Made by a program: the position numbers and the translations under genes
Origin: Trichoplusia ni
Taxonomy: Eukaryota > Arthropoda > Insecta > Lepidoptera > Noctuidae
NCBI RefSeq assembly: GCF_003590095.1
Contig: NC_039478.1
Location: forward strand, 8,122,001 to 8,186,000
Length of the DNA: 64,000 nt
Reading direction: 5' to 3'
In this document: positions 33,905 through 44,697 of the stretch, in pieces
Numbering within the stretch: the stretch's first letter is position 1
Layout of the letters: each line of letters begins with the position of its first letter
Notes under the pieces: model-generated
What the model saw: the letters and a program-made list of their open reading frames with translations, nothing else
Database searches by the model: none
Told to the model about the DNA's origin: nothing

Positions 33905-36900
33905 TCAGTCCAGCCATCCCAACTCCCTCCAGAAGCGCAGAAGTCTCCTGGGACGTTCGCAGGCTTCTGTGACGGAGCTCGGTGAACCGAGGATCCCTGC
34001 CCGGCATTCCGCGACCCCCGTGCACTCCAGGAGCACGTGTGCCGCTGATTCTTCATGTTGAAGACAGCCTCTACATAGTGGACTATCTGTAACATTGATG
34101 GTGAAAAGGTGTTTATTGAGTGGAATGTGCCCGGTCAGCGAGCCCACCACTATTCGTAAGTCGACCCGCTTTAGCCCAATCAGGCTGCGAGACAGTTTCG
34201 GTGAACGGATAGGGACCGCCTCCCTTGACTGTCTGCAGCCGTTAACTGTAGCCCAGCGATCGTTGTGATTGTTAGTAGTCTGTCGCCTTAGCCATGACCT
34301 GCACTGGCCAAAGGGCACAGGCAGGTATGGCCGGGGGCCAAGGATCCGCGTGTCCGATCCCCTCCTTGCTAGCTGATCAGCAGCGTCGTTTCCTAGGGAT
34401 CCGCTGTGGCCTTTTATCCATTGCAGGGTCACCATGTTGCTTGCAGCAATGCGCTCAAGTGCTTGGTGACACTCTTGTATCAGCGACGATGTGATGATGT
34501 AGTTGTCCAGTGCCTTCAGAACCGCCATGCTATCGGAGAGAATCCTGATGGCTTGGTCCTGGATCCCTCTTCTTTCTATAGCTCTGGCCGCCTGGGTGAT
34601 GGCTACACACTCGCACTGGAAGATCGAGTTATCTGCACCCAGAGGTATTGATATGTTGATGTTCAAGTCCATTGAGAATACTCCTGCGCCCGTGCTTGAG
34701 TCCGTCTTTGAGCCATCTGTGTAGACGCGTACCTCGTGTATTCCCGAGGAATCTTGTTTGTTTTCTGTAGTTTGTATCGTGTATGCTTTGTTGAAGACAT
34801 ACATCCTAGGTATTCGGTCACATGGTGCATTCAGCATTGGTATGGACTCAAGGCTTTTGTGCCATATGTCACCATGACCTCTAGATTGTGCGCGCCACAG
34901 TCCCGAGTGTTGTAGTCTTGTAGCAGCCACCGCTGCCTCTTGTTGTATGAAGAGATCCAGCGGTGGCAGTCCAAGCAGCACTTCCAGAGCCGCTGTTGGT
35001 GTTGTTCTCATGCATCCTGTGACAGCACAGCATGCTAGCCTTTGGAAGCTTTGTAGTTTATCCATGGCGGTGGTTAGTTTGGTCCTGGGCCACCATACTA
35101 CCGCTCCATATGTGATGATTGGCCTTATTACGGCTGTGTACAACCACAGGGTAATCTTGGGTGAAAGGCCCCATCTTTTCCCCATTAGTCTTTTACATTG
35201 CCAAAAGGTGATGCAGGCTTTGTTGAGTTTTTGTTCTACATGTTTATTCCATAGCAGTTTGTTATCCAGGGTCACTCCCAGATATTTGACGTCACTGGTC
35301 AAACAGAGTTCGGTGTTGAATAGTTTTGGTAGTTTTAGGCTTGGCAGTTTGCGTTTGTTGGTGAATAGTATGAGTTCCGTCTTCGTTGGATTTACGGAAA
35401 GCTCGTGGTCTATGCACCATTTTTCGACTGTCCTTAGAGCAGAGCTCATAAGATTGCACAAAGTACTCTCACATGGTCCGCTGATTAGGACGGTGATGTC
35501 GTCCGCGTAGCCCACCGTGAAATGGCGTTGTGCGTTGAGTCTTGTGATGAGCTCGTCGACCACCAGGTTCCACAGAAGCGGCGAAAGGACTCCACCTTGA
35601 GGACAGCCTCTCGCCACCATGGCCCTGGTTGTGTCATTTACGGTGAGTTGTATGGCCCTGTTCCTGAGCATGTCATCTATCCATCCGGCTACCGTTGGAT
35701 CAACGCCATGTCGTACTAGAGCCTTTGCAATGCTAGTAAAGTTGGTTTTGTCAAAGGCTCCCTCAATGTCTATGAAGACTCCCAGGGTCGACTGCTTTGC
35801 CGATAAGTCTCTTTCGATCGTGCTGACCACACTGTGTAGTGCCGATTCTGTTGATTTGCCCGCGCTGTAGGCGTGCTGGTTTGGGTGAAGCGGATGTTGT
35901 AGTAGCGCGTTTGACCTAATGTCCCTGTCGCAGAGCCTTTCCATCGTCTTCAGAAGGAAGGATGTCAGGCTGATAGGTCTGTAGGACTTTGGTTGTGTGT
36001 AGTCACTCTTGCCGGGTTTCGGTATGAATACTACTTTCACTTCTCTCCACTTTTGCGGGGTGTACCGGAAGGCCAGACAGGCTCTGTAGATACCTACCAG
36101 ATGCTTTATCAGCCCCTCGGCGCTCCATTTCAGCAGACCCGGGAATATTCCATCTAGGCCCGCTGTTTTAAAGGGGAGGAAGGTGTTTATGGCCCATCTG
36201 ACTTTGTCCTCGTCGACAATTCTTCGGGCGGTGCTCCAGTCCGACGCCTGCGGCACGTGTATCTCCGTTCCCAGCCATCCTTTCTCCGTGGTAATCCTAC
36301 AGCCCGGGAAGTGGGTTTGGAGTAGAAGTTCGCATGTTTCATCGTCGGTTCTGGTGTATTCACCGTCAGGTTTTTTAAGGGATCCTATATTGCGCTCAGG
36401 TTCGCATGATAGGATCTTTTTTACCTTGACTGCTTGGTTGTTGCTTGAAATATCTTCGCAGAAACGTCTCCAGGCTTCCGTCTTCCTGAGTCGGATACGC
36501 TTCTTTAGACGTCGCTGGGCTTCCTTATAGAGCTCCCAGTCTTCTTGGTATTTGGTGTTCATTGCTCTGTTGAACAGTTGTCTTGTCCTGTGGCGGAGTT
36601 TGTCTAGCTCAGGTCCCCACCATTGGTTCGCACCCCTCGGTTTGACCTGGGGTAGTGTTGAAGGACAGGCTTTCTCAAAGCAGTCATTCAAGAGATGCGT
36701 TACTTGTTCCACATGCTTCTCGATGTCTGCAGTGGTGCTGTGGTGGATTTCGGCGTCTGCCTCCCTCAGACCTTCCGCGGTTAAGCTTCTGAACTTGTTG
36801 CGGTCTATCTTCCGGGGGTTTCGTCTCGGTGTTGCAGGAGCGATGGCCATTTTTAGTTGGTACCGAATCCACCTGTGGTCCGAACAGGTTAGCTCGTCAG

Positions 36901-37336
36901 ACACATGCCAGTTTGAAACGTGCTGAGATATCCGTTCGGTGGCTAGGGTGATGTCGATTATTGTTTGCGCTCTTGAGGTTACAAAGGTCTTCTTTGAGCC
37001 CCTGTTGAGGATATTAAGGTTAGTGGAAAAAAGGTAATTCATGAGTTCCTCACCTCTCGCGTTGGACTTATCCATGCCCCAAATGACGTGGTGCGCGTTG
37101 CAGTCCGCTGAGATGATGAGTTCCAGACCTTCTTCTTCGCACCGGGTGATTAGTGCGACCAGCGAAGCCGTCGGTGTGACCTCGTCGCCCGGCAGGTAGG
37201 CAGATGCTATTACGACACTCGATAGGCTATTGGATGGGTCTACCAGGAGCCTCACAGCCGTGAGATCCCTGGAACAGAACTCAGTCATGATTATTGCATT
37301 GTAATGTTTTGGTATTAGTAGGCAAGTACGTGGGTT
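33905..37336 (-). pseudogene. LOA-like ORF2, 3' part (endonuclease end, RT, RNase H), cut by insertion
   Basis: This is the downstream part of ORF2, 1143 codons counted from the insertion point. It shows the C-terminal endonuclease (SADCNAHH, CSDHRW), reverse transcriptase (RPISLTS, CPQGGVLSPLLW, GYADD at 35498-35509), RNase H (VYTDGSK, then KGHSGSLGNDAADQLA) and a C-terminal CxxC...H...C knuckle (PLCRGC, HVLLEC). There is no stop or frameshift after the junction. The frame matches the 5' fragment at 41657-41866 exactly, so the nested element is the only visible lesion. The coding sequence is GC-rich compared with the flanks. Confidence 0.88.
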
Positions 37337-37551
37337 ACTTTTTTTTTTTTTTTTTTTTTTAAATCATTTATTCATATATAACTTTACATTGCATTTACAA
37401 GATTACTCGCCAAGCTATGTCGCTTGTTGGCGAGACACGCTCATTACAACACAACATTATGCGTATTATTAGCACTTTAAAACATTTGTTAAAAACACAT
37501 CTATAATATATATTTATATAATATTATATATACTTATATCTATCTATGTTA

Positions 37552-40500
37552 CTACATCTCACTAGTACTAGGGTCAGCTTCGCTAAGCAAAAAGCCCTTC
37601 AGCTTAACTTTTAACTTATATTTACTTATTTTAGGTTCAGTTCTTAGTATTTCTATATTGTTAAATATTTTAGGGACTAAATATTCAGTCATTCTCTCTC
37701 CGTAATAGTTGTTTATTTTTGGTTTTATTAGTTTTCCTTGTACAACGTTCCTAGTGTTGTATATATTTTCAGTTTTTATTTTGTATGTATCTGTATAATA
37801 ATGTTCTATGGCTATTAAAAAAATAGTTTTTACATCTATTGGTAATATATTACATATAGGATATAGTTTTTCATATTCTTTATTGCACTTTTTTTTAATT
37901 TTAGCACTAACTAAATATTTAATGAGCCTTGTTTGAATACATTTTATATCTCGTATATATGTTATAAACGTGCGTCCATATACACTAAGACCATAACTAA
38001 TTATAGAATCTGCCAGAGCATAGTAGACCATCCTCATCGTATTTTTGTTAATTACTTTTTTAAGTTGGTAAAAATTGGTAAGGACCGGTCTAAGCTTATT
38101 ACATACATCATTTACATGAGACTTCCAGCTGAAATGTTTGTCGACATTTAAGCCTAAGTATTTATATGTGGTGACTGATTGTATGTTGACACAATTGCAA
38201 TTTGCTTTATTTCTATGAAGACAGTCATATGTATGCCCTATTATACCTATGCTGCTGTCATCAGCGGCCTTAGCACGGTTATTATACGGTGAGTATATAT
38301 GCATGTACTTGGTTTTTTGAATATTTAAGATTATACCGTTGTCATGTGCCCATTGCGTTATTCTTTCAAAGTCGGATTGAATACTCTCCTGGGCCTCGGT
38401 CAGATCTTTCGACGCATACAATAGGCACATGTCATCGGCATACATATACACGCGACATCTGCTTACAACGTTAATTACACTATTCACATGCATTATATAG
38501 CCTACTGGTCCGAACACTGATCCGGTCGGCACACCCATGTCAACAGGAGCCTCCTCCCCCGCTACTCCGTTTACTACAGTACGAATCTTTCTATTGGTAA
38601 GATAATTCTTGAACCATTCATTAGTGGGACCGCGAATGCCACAATCTTCCATTGCTTGTAGCAACACGTGATGGTCAAGCGTATCGAAGGCTTTTTTATA
38701 GTCTATAAATAATGCTATGAGCTGCTTACCTAAATTAAGACTCTCATTGACAAAGTCCGCAAACCGGGTCAGTGCTGTGGCTGTGCTGCGTTCTTTTCTA
38801 AAGCCGTGCTGAGCATCGGACAGTATGTTATTACGTTCCAAGAAAGTGTTTATTTGGCCAACAATTACTTTTTCAAATATTTTATCTATAACTGAAAGTA
38901 TAGCAATAGGTCTATAGTTTACATATTCCATATGACTCCCCGACTTATATATCGGTCGAATTATTGCATATTTCAACCGGTCAGGATACACAGATTGAGT
39001 CATACACATATTGATGAAGTTTGCTAATATTGGGCTCAAAGTTTTACATAAATATTTTATATCCGTAACTCTTATTTTATCTATTCCTGGCGCTTTATAT
39101 AAAGATAATGTATTTATAATTTTTTCTATATCTAATGAGGTAACTTTGTTATATCTAAAACTTACTAAGCTAGGGTTTACATACGTATTTCTGTCTAAAA
39201 ATTTCATATTACAATCATGTTTGATATTTTTTATTTCGTTTGTAAATGTTTTGGAAAAGTTGCTGCAAATAGTATACATGTCTTCTTTTTTGCCTAAGTA
39301 CTTTGATATTACGCTATCCAGATCATTTTTTCCCCGTCCTATCCATGAGTTGATATTTGCCCATATTTTTCTATAGTCACCATTACATTTTTGTATTTCG
39401 GACTGCCTATACTTGTGCTTAGCTTCATTCACTAATTTATTTACTTTATTTCTAAATTTTGTGTACTCCAGCCTTTTATTCATATCTTTCGGTGTTTGTT
39501 TCCACGCTCTAAATAAATTATCTCTACGGTTTAACATATTGTACAAGCATTTATCTACCCATGGCTGTGTGTGACGTTTATTACGTTTTGGCACTATAAT
39601 TGTACTATCGCTATATATTGTATTAAAATCTGTTACTATAGTTTCGTATAACTTCAGAGGACACTTAATTAATAATAGCTGGGACCAGTCGTAGTCATTA
39701 AACTTTTGCGTAATGATTTTTTCACTTATCACTTCCTGAACAAAATTATCATCACTAGATTTGTTTACATTAATGTCACTTTTATAATTCACCATTAAAC
39801 CAACCGCATGATGATCCGAAATGTACAGTTCAAGGACATAGGCCGCGAAGTCCATACTCCGTCTCTCTCGCACCCACACGTGGTCCAAGCACGACGTCTC
39901 GCTCCTCCCTTTAACGATGGCCTCGCGCGTCGCTTCGTTTCCGGGAATCGCACTGTGCAGGCCGCATTCGCACAGGGTGTTTTTGTAACTCGTAGTCGCT
40001 GGACTCCTTTCATTATTCAGAAGGTCAATATTTGTATCTCCTATTACAATTACACTTTCTGTTGATGGTATTTTTCTAATAATATTTTTGATATGTTCAA
40101 TGAAGTGATTCTTATTTTTATTCGGCGGTCTATATACGGCTATTATATTTATAATTCTGTTTTCGTGTTTGAATACTCCGTGTAGTGTTTCCATAGCTTG
40201 ATTGGTAATTATCTTTGTACTAAGTCCTAGAAAGTCCTTTGCATATATCAAGATTCCCCCTCCCCTTTTGTTTTCTCTAGTCATTGCATGTATTTCATAA
40301 CCAGGTATGTTATATAGAGATAATTCTTCTCTCTTGATATTTATCTCGCTCAGTATAATTATGTCTATTACGTATTTATATTTTTCTAGTATAACTTGAA
40401 ATTCAGTAAAATGCTTACGAAGTGAACGAATGTTTAAATGTATTATATGAAATCCATTATATTCTTGGGACAATTTATTTAATTCTTCAATATTGTGTAA

Positions 40501-40584
40501 TCTGTTGAAGTTTATTTCTATAGAATATTGACTTTGGATTATTGAATCGAATTTTATAGTGAAAGAATCAGGGTGTGTGTTCAC
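37552..40584 (-). CDS. CR1-like ORF2: endonuclease and reverse transcriptase, 1010 aa
   Basis: The N-terminal half is an apurinic-type endonuclease: LNIRSL, GGGILIYAKD, VYRPPNKN, VIVIGDTNIDLL, DHVWV and the SDHH box (residues 256-259). The C-terminal half is reverse transcriptase: YRPIAILS, FRKERSTATAL, FIDYKKAFDTLDHH and YADDMCLLY (YADD at residues 715-718, DNA 38431-38442). There is no RNase H, which fits CR1-like rather than LOA-like elements. The usual GVPQGS box reads GVPTGSVFGP here. The frame is uninterrupted from ATG to stop, followed by a 3' UTR of about 190 bases. It begins 54 bases after the ORF1 stop. Confidence 0.9.
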   Translation of the reverse strand: MNTHPDSFTIKFDSIIQSQYSIEINFNRLHNIEELNKLSQEYNGFHIIHLNIRSLRKHFTEFQVILEKYKYVIDIIILSEINIKREELSLYNIPGYEIHAMTRENKRGGGILIYAKDFLGLSTKIITNQAMETLHGVFKHENRIINIIAVYRPPNKNKNHFIEHIKNIIRKIPSTESVIVIGDTNIDLLNNERSPATTSYKNTLCECGLHSAIPGNEATREAIVKGRSETSCLDHVWVRERRSMDFAAYVLELYISDHHAVGLMVNYKSDINVNKSSDDNFVQEVISEKIITQKFNDYDWSQLLLIKCPLKLYETIVTDFNTIYSDSTIIVPKRNKRHTQPWVDKCLYNMLNRRDNLFRAWKQTPKDMNKRLEYTKFRNKVNKLVNEAKHKYRQSEIQKCNGDYRKIWANINSWIGRGKNDLDSVISKYLGKKEDMYTICSNFSKTFTNEIKNIKHDCNMKFLDRNTYVNPSLVSFRYNKVTSLDIEKIINTLSLYKAPGIDKIRVTDIKYLCKTLSPILANFINMCMTQSVYPDRLKYAIIRPIYKSGSHMEYVNYRPIAILSVIDKIFEKVIVGQINTFLERNNILSDAQHGFRKERSTATALTRFADFVNESLNLGKQLIALFIDYKKAFDTLDHHVLLQAMEDCGIRGPTNEWFKNYLTNRKIRTVVNGVAGEEAPVDMGVPTGSVFGPVGYIMHVNSVINVVSRCRVYMYADDMCLLYASKDLTEAQESIQSDFERITQWAHDNGIILNIQKTKYMHIYSPYNNRAKAADDSSIGIIGHTYDCLHRNKANCNCVNIQSVTTYKYLGLNVDKHFSWKSHVNDVCNKLRPVLTNFYQLKKVINKNTMRMVYYALADSIISYGLSVYGRTFITYIRDIKCIQTRLIKYLVSAKIKKKCNKEYEKLYPICNILPIDVKTIFLIAIEHYYTDTYKIKTENIYNTRNVVQGKLIKPKINNYYGERMTEYLVPKIFNNIEILRTEPKISKYKLKVKLKGFLLSEADPSTSEM

Positions 40585-40637
40585 ACACTCCGCACACCTG
40601 CGCGCGAGTTGTCGCCGGTGGCCGAATGTTATTATTA

Positions 40638-41552
40638 TTAAAACTTCTCCAAATCACTTTCTGTTGTTATTTTATAAATTTTGGTTTCGTCATTATTTTT
40701 CTTAGCCAATATGTTGAAATTTTGAACCCATATATATTGAAAACCTTTTTCTTTCAATTTGTTTCGTGTTGACCACAGTAATTGCCGTTTCTGTTTAGGT
40801 AGATCTTCGTTAATATAGATTCTTTTGTCGCTGCCGTTGGAATGCAATTTACTATTAGTGACGGTATGCTCCTTCTTCGCTGCCATCCACTTGATCCGTG
40901 CGTTTTTCGTTCGTAGTTTGACTTTAATTATCCTCGGTCTTTGGTCTCCATCTTTTTCTTTGCCTACCCTCTCCGCGTCTTCAATATCTTCCGGATTAAC
41001 TTGCAATAATTTCGCCACCTCTTGCACAACTTGCTTGGTATTTTCGTTAGGTATATTCTCTAAACCACATATTTCTAAGCATTTTTCTTTCTCCTTCATT
41101 TCTAGTTCTTCCACCCTTTCTTCCAGAGCCCTGTTGTACTTTTCTAGAAATACATTCTTTTGTTCGAGAGATTTAATCTTTTTTTCTGCGGCTTCCTTAA
41201 AGTTACTCATCTCTTGGTACATTTCTGCATAAAAGTCAACAGTGTCTGTGAGTTCAGTTAACTTTTTTTCCATGTTGTAAATCACTTCTAGCTTTTTGTT
41301 TACTTCTTCTAAGATTTTTTCACCTGATGTTTCACATGGGTTCACAGTTATTTTAGAGCTGGAGTTCGTGTCTTTATTTTGCGGTGGGCTCCTCTCATTT
41401 TTCAAGCATTCTTCACATATCTCCTTTAGCGCCAACTGCTTATTATTACGCACGCATTTTTTATGGAATACACCATCACAATCACCTTTGCACTTAATAA
41501 CGTCATCTTTGTTCATAGATAGAAATAGTTTACATTTCTTGCACTGCACCAT
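40638..41552 (-). CDS. CR1-like ORF1: PHD finger plus coiled coil, 304 aa
   Basis: The N-terminus is a C4HC3 finger with C4, C7, C21, C25, H30, C33, C46 and C49. A long charged coiled coil spans about residues 85-155 (LTELTDTVDF, MKEKEKCLEI). The last 130 residues (EDAERVGKEKDGDQRPRIIK, RIYINEDLPKQKRQLL) resemble the RNA-binding and C-terminal domains of LINE ORF1p. It probably binds element RNA and acts as a chaperone for target-primed reverse transcription. The frame is complete, with start ATG at 41552 and stop at 40638. Confidence 0.85.
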   Translation of the reverse strand: MVQCKKCKLFLSMNKDDVIKCKGDCDGVFHKKCVRNNKQLALKEICEECLKNERSPPQNKDTNSSSKITVNPCETSGEKILEEVNKKLEVIYNMEKKLTELTDTVDFYAEMYQEMSNFKEAAEKKIKSLEQKNVFLEKYNRALEERVEELEMKEKEKCLEICGLENIPNENTKQVVQEVAKLLQVNPEDIEDAERVGKEKDGDQRPRIIKVKLRTKNARIKWMAAKKEHTVTNSKLHSNGSDKRIYINEDLPKQKRQLLWSTRNKLKEKGFQYIWVQNFNILAKKNNDETKIYKITTESDLEKF

Positions 41553-41656
41553 TTTCGCTCGTTATTATATTTCAACTTAATAATTCGCACTAAATTACTG
41601 TACACTCCTGTCACGACCGTACGCCGAGCGCGCGCGAACGATACTGATGGTACGAT

Positions 41657-41866
41657 ACTTACGGTGCTGTTGACAATCAGTTTGTGTCCTGCGTTGGCGA
41701 GACCACAAATCCTGCCCTTCCTAATCCACGGCTCTTGGATTAGGGCTATGGTCTCCGTAGAGTCCTCCAGCTGCCTGCACAACATGGCCGATGCAGTCCG
41801 GCTGTGCTGGAGGTTGGCCTGAATGGCTTTAATGGGGTTTGGTCGGGGAGCTGTCGGGTCCATCAC
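41657..41866 (-). pseudogene. LOA-like ORF2, 5' fragment (start of endonuclease)
   Basis: Seventy codons from a GTG/ATG pair carry the first endonuclease motifs, IKAIQANLQHSRTA and ALIQEPWI. They stop at the nested insertion inside TVS. Past that point the reading enters the 5' UTR of the CR1-like element. It overlaps the end of ORF1 by 38 bases in another frame, an arrangement typical of stop-start coupling. Together with the 3' part the original ORF2 would be about 1213 codons. Confidence 0.85.
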
Positions 41867-43472
41867 TACCCAGCAGCATCTCCTCCCTCGCCTCGTTCTC
41901 GACGCGCCTCCACCAGTCGACAGCCTCCGGGGTAGATTCCCGGGGCCGGGCCGGCGTGTCTGCAGACATCTCCTGGTCCATGGATGGACCCGGGTGTCGC
42001 AGGACGCTGGTAACCGCCTCCACTGGAGCCTCTGTTGCCTCGCCAGGGGCGAGGTTAAGAGGCTCGTCGCTCGGTGCGTTGGTGATGGGCGCCTTTTCCC
42101 TCTTGCTGTCGTCCTCTTCCCTTTCGTCTACGAATTTAACGTAGACCGACCCCAGCTTATAACGCAAGCGCCGTTCCTTTTGCTTCAGGACTTCGGCCTC
42201 CTGCATGGGTATCCCCAGCAGTAGCCTGATCCCGTCGCATTCGGGCGTACGCTGTGCGTTATATAGACACCAGCTGTTGATGTCGTAGGTGTCGGCGTTG
42301 GCTTTGTGTAGACGGATGCGGAGGCGGTCCACGTCGCCGTCGGTGAAGTCGGGGACGTAGACCGCCCCCTTGACACGTTGTGGGATATCCCTTTGCCGAC
42401 ATACGACCAGCTTGGTGCCGGGTATCGGCGAGGGTATCTTATTTGTCGTGCGGCGCAGCCAGTTCAGGGCGAACTCGTCCTCGCACCACATCTTGATGAC
42501 GCCTTCGCTGAGGAAGGTTCTTCCTCTGAACGCTGGCGTCCGCACTGTGGGGTCGGTGGAGAAGATGGTTGTATCATACTCCTCCATTATTCTCTCCTGA
42601 ATGAGCTGATACTGCTCTTCAGTGATGGCGCGGTGAGGGTCATACCGCACGGCCACGCAAAGGTCGTTAGACCTCAGCGCGTCGGCGTAGTTGACCGCTC
42701 CTGGTCCTAGGGATGACCGGCTTAGTTTGGCGCGCTTGTCTTTCTCTCGCGGCGTCAGAGAGTCGTCGGGTCTAGCCCTCTTACCCCCCTTCGCCGGTCG
42801 AGATTCCAGCGCGGCCTCTTCCCGCCTCACCCATCTCGGTCTGCCCCCGCGTTTTCCACGCGGGACTGCTCTCTTTGCAGCTGCTTCATTGCTGGCGGCG
42901 CCGCCAGACTCTCCGGGGCGACCGCGAGAAGCCCCCCCGCCTTCCGCGTCACCTGCAGCGGAATTGATTCCCGCGCTGGCAGCGGAACTGGGTCCCGCGC
43001 CTTGGTTCGGCTCAGACGTCGGGGCGGCTTTGGCCATTGCTGACCTCGCCGGGGCCGTTGGTCGTGGGACCTCTGGCTGTGCCCTTCTCGCAACCGCCTC
43101 TTCAAGCCGGCGCAGCCGCTCAGCGCGCGCTCGTCGTCTACGCTGGCCTCTCGAGAGTTTCTCGAGGCCTTCCCTTCCTGGGGTGCTCGGCGCCTGTGTG
43201 GTCTGCCTGGCCAGCGTATCCTTTTTGGATTTACCCTTCCTCTCCACCACCTGCCACAGTGCTTCCGCAGGGCGGGTGCAGGGCGGCATGGCAGCTTTGA
43301 GGTTGGACAGGTCCAACGGGTCATTGCTGTTTACCTGCGCGCAAGGGAGCGCAGCAGGTTGTCGGTTGTGGGTGTTGGAGGGATGCTCACTGGTTGGCGT
43401 CACATCCCTCACCGGCGCGTGTGTCGCTGCCGGCCTGGTTTTTGTTATTGTAATGTCCCTTTTGGTATCCAT
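41829..43472 (-). CDS. LOA-like ORF1 with DUF4780-like domain, 547 aa
   Basis: The first 260 residues are Arg/Ala/Pro-rich and basic (RGQRRRRARAERLRRLEEAV, PRGKRGGRPRWVRR), fit for nucleic-acid binding. From about residue 265 comes a globular part (CVAVRYDPHRAITEEQYQLI, RGRTFLSEGVIKMWC, VYVPDFTDGDVDRLRIRLHK) that matches what I know of DUF4780, a domain found in ORF1 of insect LINEs. A Glu-rich tail follows. No CCHC knuckle was seen. The frame is intact and ends inside the ORF2 start. Confidence 0.8.
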   Translation of the reverse strand: MDTKRDITITKTRPAATHAPVRDVTPTSEHPSNTHNRQPAALPCAQVNSNDPLDLSNLKAAMPPCTRPAEALWQVVERKGKSKKDTLARQTTQAPSTPGREGLEKLSRGQRRRRARAERLRRLEEAVARRAQPEVPRPTAPARSAMAKAAPTSEPNQGAGPSSAASAGINSAAGDAEGGGASRGRPGESGGAASNEAAAKRAVPRGKRGGRPRWVRREEAALESRPAKGGKRARPDDSLTPREKDKRAKLSRSSLGPGAVNYADALRSNDLCVAVRYDPHRAITEEQYQLIQERIMEEYDTTIFSTDPTVRTPAFRGRTFLSEGVIKMWCEDEFALNWLRRTTNKIPSPIPGTKLVVCRQRDIPQRVKGAVYVPDFTDGDVDRLRIRLHKANADTYDINSWCLYNAQRTPECDGIRLLLGIPMQEAEVLKQKERRLRYKLGSVYVKFVDEREEDDSKREKAPITNAPSDEPLNLAPGEATEAPVEAVTSVLRHPGPSMDQEMSADTPARPRESTPEAVDWWRRVENEAREEMLLGSDGPDSSPTKPH

Positions 43473-44336
43473 GGGATCTTTTAGTTGGTTTCGTCCTCGT
43501 AGCTTCCCACCCTCCTTGGAGCCCGCAAAAGGGGGCGCTGAGCACCGAGCGTACCCAGACGCCAGGATTACTACGAGGATATAGGTCCCCTCCCATGCAG
43601 CAGACGGCGCAGTCCCCCGCCGAGATCGTGGCCGCGATTACCTTCAGGTGGAGGGTAAGAACCACCCGAAGTCGCCGACCTACAACCGCGACGGAACCGC
43701 TCGCCTCCACATGTTCAGGAACCTCGCCTGGCAGCCCTCTGACGGGTTGCCGCAGCCGATTGGCCTGGGGTGGCTGGACCCAGGCCTCCCGTTTTGGCAG
43801 AAGTCCAGACCAAAGAGGTGTGTTGCTTCCAGACGACATCTGACCCGGCCATCTTTCAGCTCAACCTCCAGGTTTCCTTCGTCCTGCCTTACGGGTCTCC
43901 ACGCACGGCACAAACACGCGGGAGGATGTTTACCTTACCCGACATCACGGACTGTTGTGATGAACGGGCCCGCGCCAACATATCCTCTTATGAGACGCGG
44001 TGCAGGTGGAGGTATTTGTGTGTGAGTGTGAGATGAACTTACATAGACTGCGTACATATATACATAGTGGGTAATATATATCTGCTTCATAAGGTATAAA
44101 TTACATAAACCTATATATGGTGCGTCCCATTGTGTCAGTCAGCCATCGTAAGTGATGACCGAGTGCCCCAAAGGGACGCGGGCCCTCCTCTTTTATCCGG
44201 GCTTGGGACCGGCACCCCAGCCCCCTATGCGCAAGCACAGAGGCGAGCTGTGGAGACAGTCCCCAGTGCGCAAGCACAAAGGGGCTGCGGAGGCAGAGTT
44301 TAATATATAATATTTAATATATTTTATATATATAAT
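43473..44336 (-). other. 5' UTR of the LOA-like LINE
   Basis: GC-rich leader read on the minus strand, with words such as GCCGGTCCCAAGCCCGGATAA followed by AGAGGAGGG, seen ahead of ORF1 in lepidopteran LINEs. Two near-identical segments containing GTGCTTGCGCA lie at about 44220-44290. The first 35 bases are a TA-rich run that may be element-internal or extra target sequence. Open frames on the opposite strand here are shadows of the high GC content. Confidence 0.6.
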
Positions 44337-44469
44337 AACTAGGAACCTATCACCACATCTTAAAATAAAACTATTACCATTGTGTAAGCGAGAGAGAACT
44401 ACACGATATAGACCTGCGTCTCTTTTCTACACCTGTAAAAATAGTTCTTTGAGAGGTGGTAATATTAAA

Positions 44470-44697
44470 ATAATTAATAATAAATGCGGACAACATCACA
44501 TACATTGTTCTGAACCCAAAGTGAGTTGCTAAAGCACTTGTGTGATGGAATTCAGATACAACAAAGGTACCACAAACACCCTGAGAATGTAGAAATAAGA
44601 ATTTTTACATTGACCCGACCGGGGATCGAACCCGGGACCTCAGAGCTAGCGACACCTTTAAACCGGTGCGTACGCCACTCGACCACGGAGGTCGCCG
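44470..44697 (-). repeat. tRNA-derived SINE, minus orientation
   Basis: On the minus strand it starts CGACCTCCGTGGTCGAGTGG, with the A box TGGTCGAGTGG (44675-44685), and continues to GGTTCGATCCC (B box, 44622-44632). A non-tRNA body follows and ends in TTATTATTAATTATTT. It lies beside the LOA-like element's 5' end but is not part of it. Confidence 0.65.

Larger units (their letters stand above)
37341..41655 (-). mobile_element. Full-length CR1-like LINE nested in the LOA-like element
   Basis: It has a GC-rich 5' UTR of about 100 bases, ORF1 with a PHD-type zinc finger, and ORF2 with endonuclease and RT but no RNase H. The 3' UTR has AATAAA and ends in about 20 A (T run at 37341-37360). A 5-bp target duplication, TACTT on the plus strand, lies at 37336-37340 and 41656-41660. 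Deleting the insert and one TACTT restores the host reading frame. Intact ORFs and a clean tail indicate a recent insertion. Confidence 0.88.
33816..44336 (-). mobile_element. LOA-like LINE, interrupted by a nested LINE
   Basis: Read on the minus strand: a 5' UTR (44336 to about 43473), ORF1 with a DUF4780-like domain, then ORF2 with endonuclease, reverse transcriptase, RNase H and a C-terminal CCHC. The 3' UTR is short and ends in three copies of the 7-mer ACCAAGT rather than poly(A). A 13-bp duplication, AACTAGGAACCTA, flanks it at 33803-33815 and 44337-44349. Leaving out the inner insertion and its target duplication, the element is about 6.2 kb. RNase H plus the CPQGGVLSPLLW motif point to the LOA group of the I/R1 superfamily. 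The clade call is an inference. Confidence 0.85.

Noticed and set aside
42691..43584. 297-codon plus-strand frame
   Set aside because: It is a shadow of the GC-rich LOA-like ORF1 on the minus strand.
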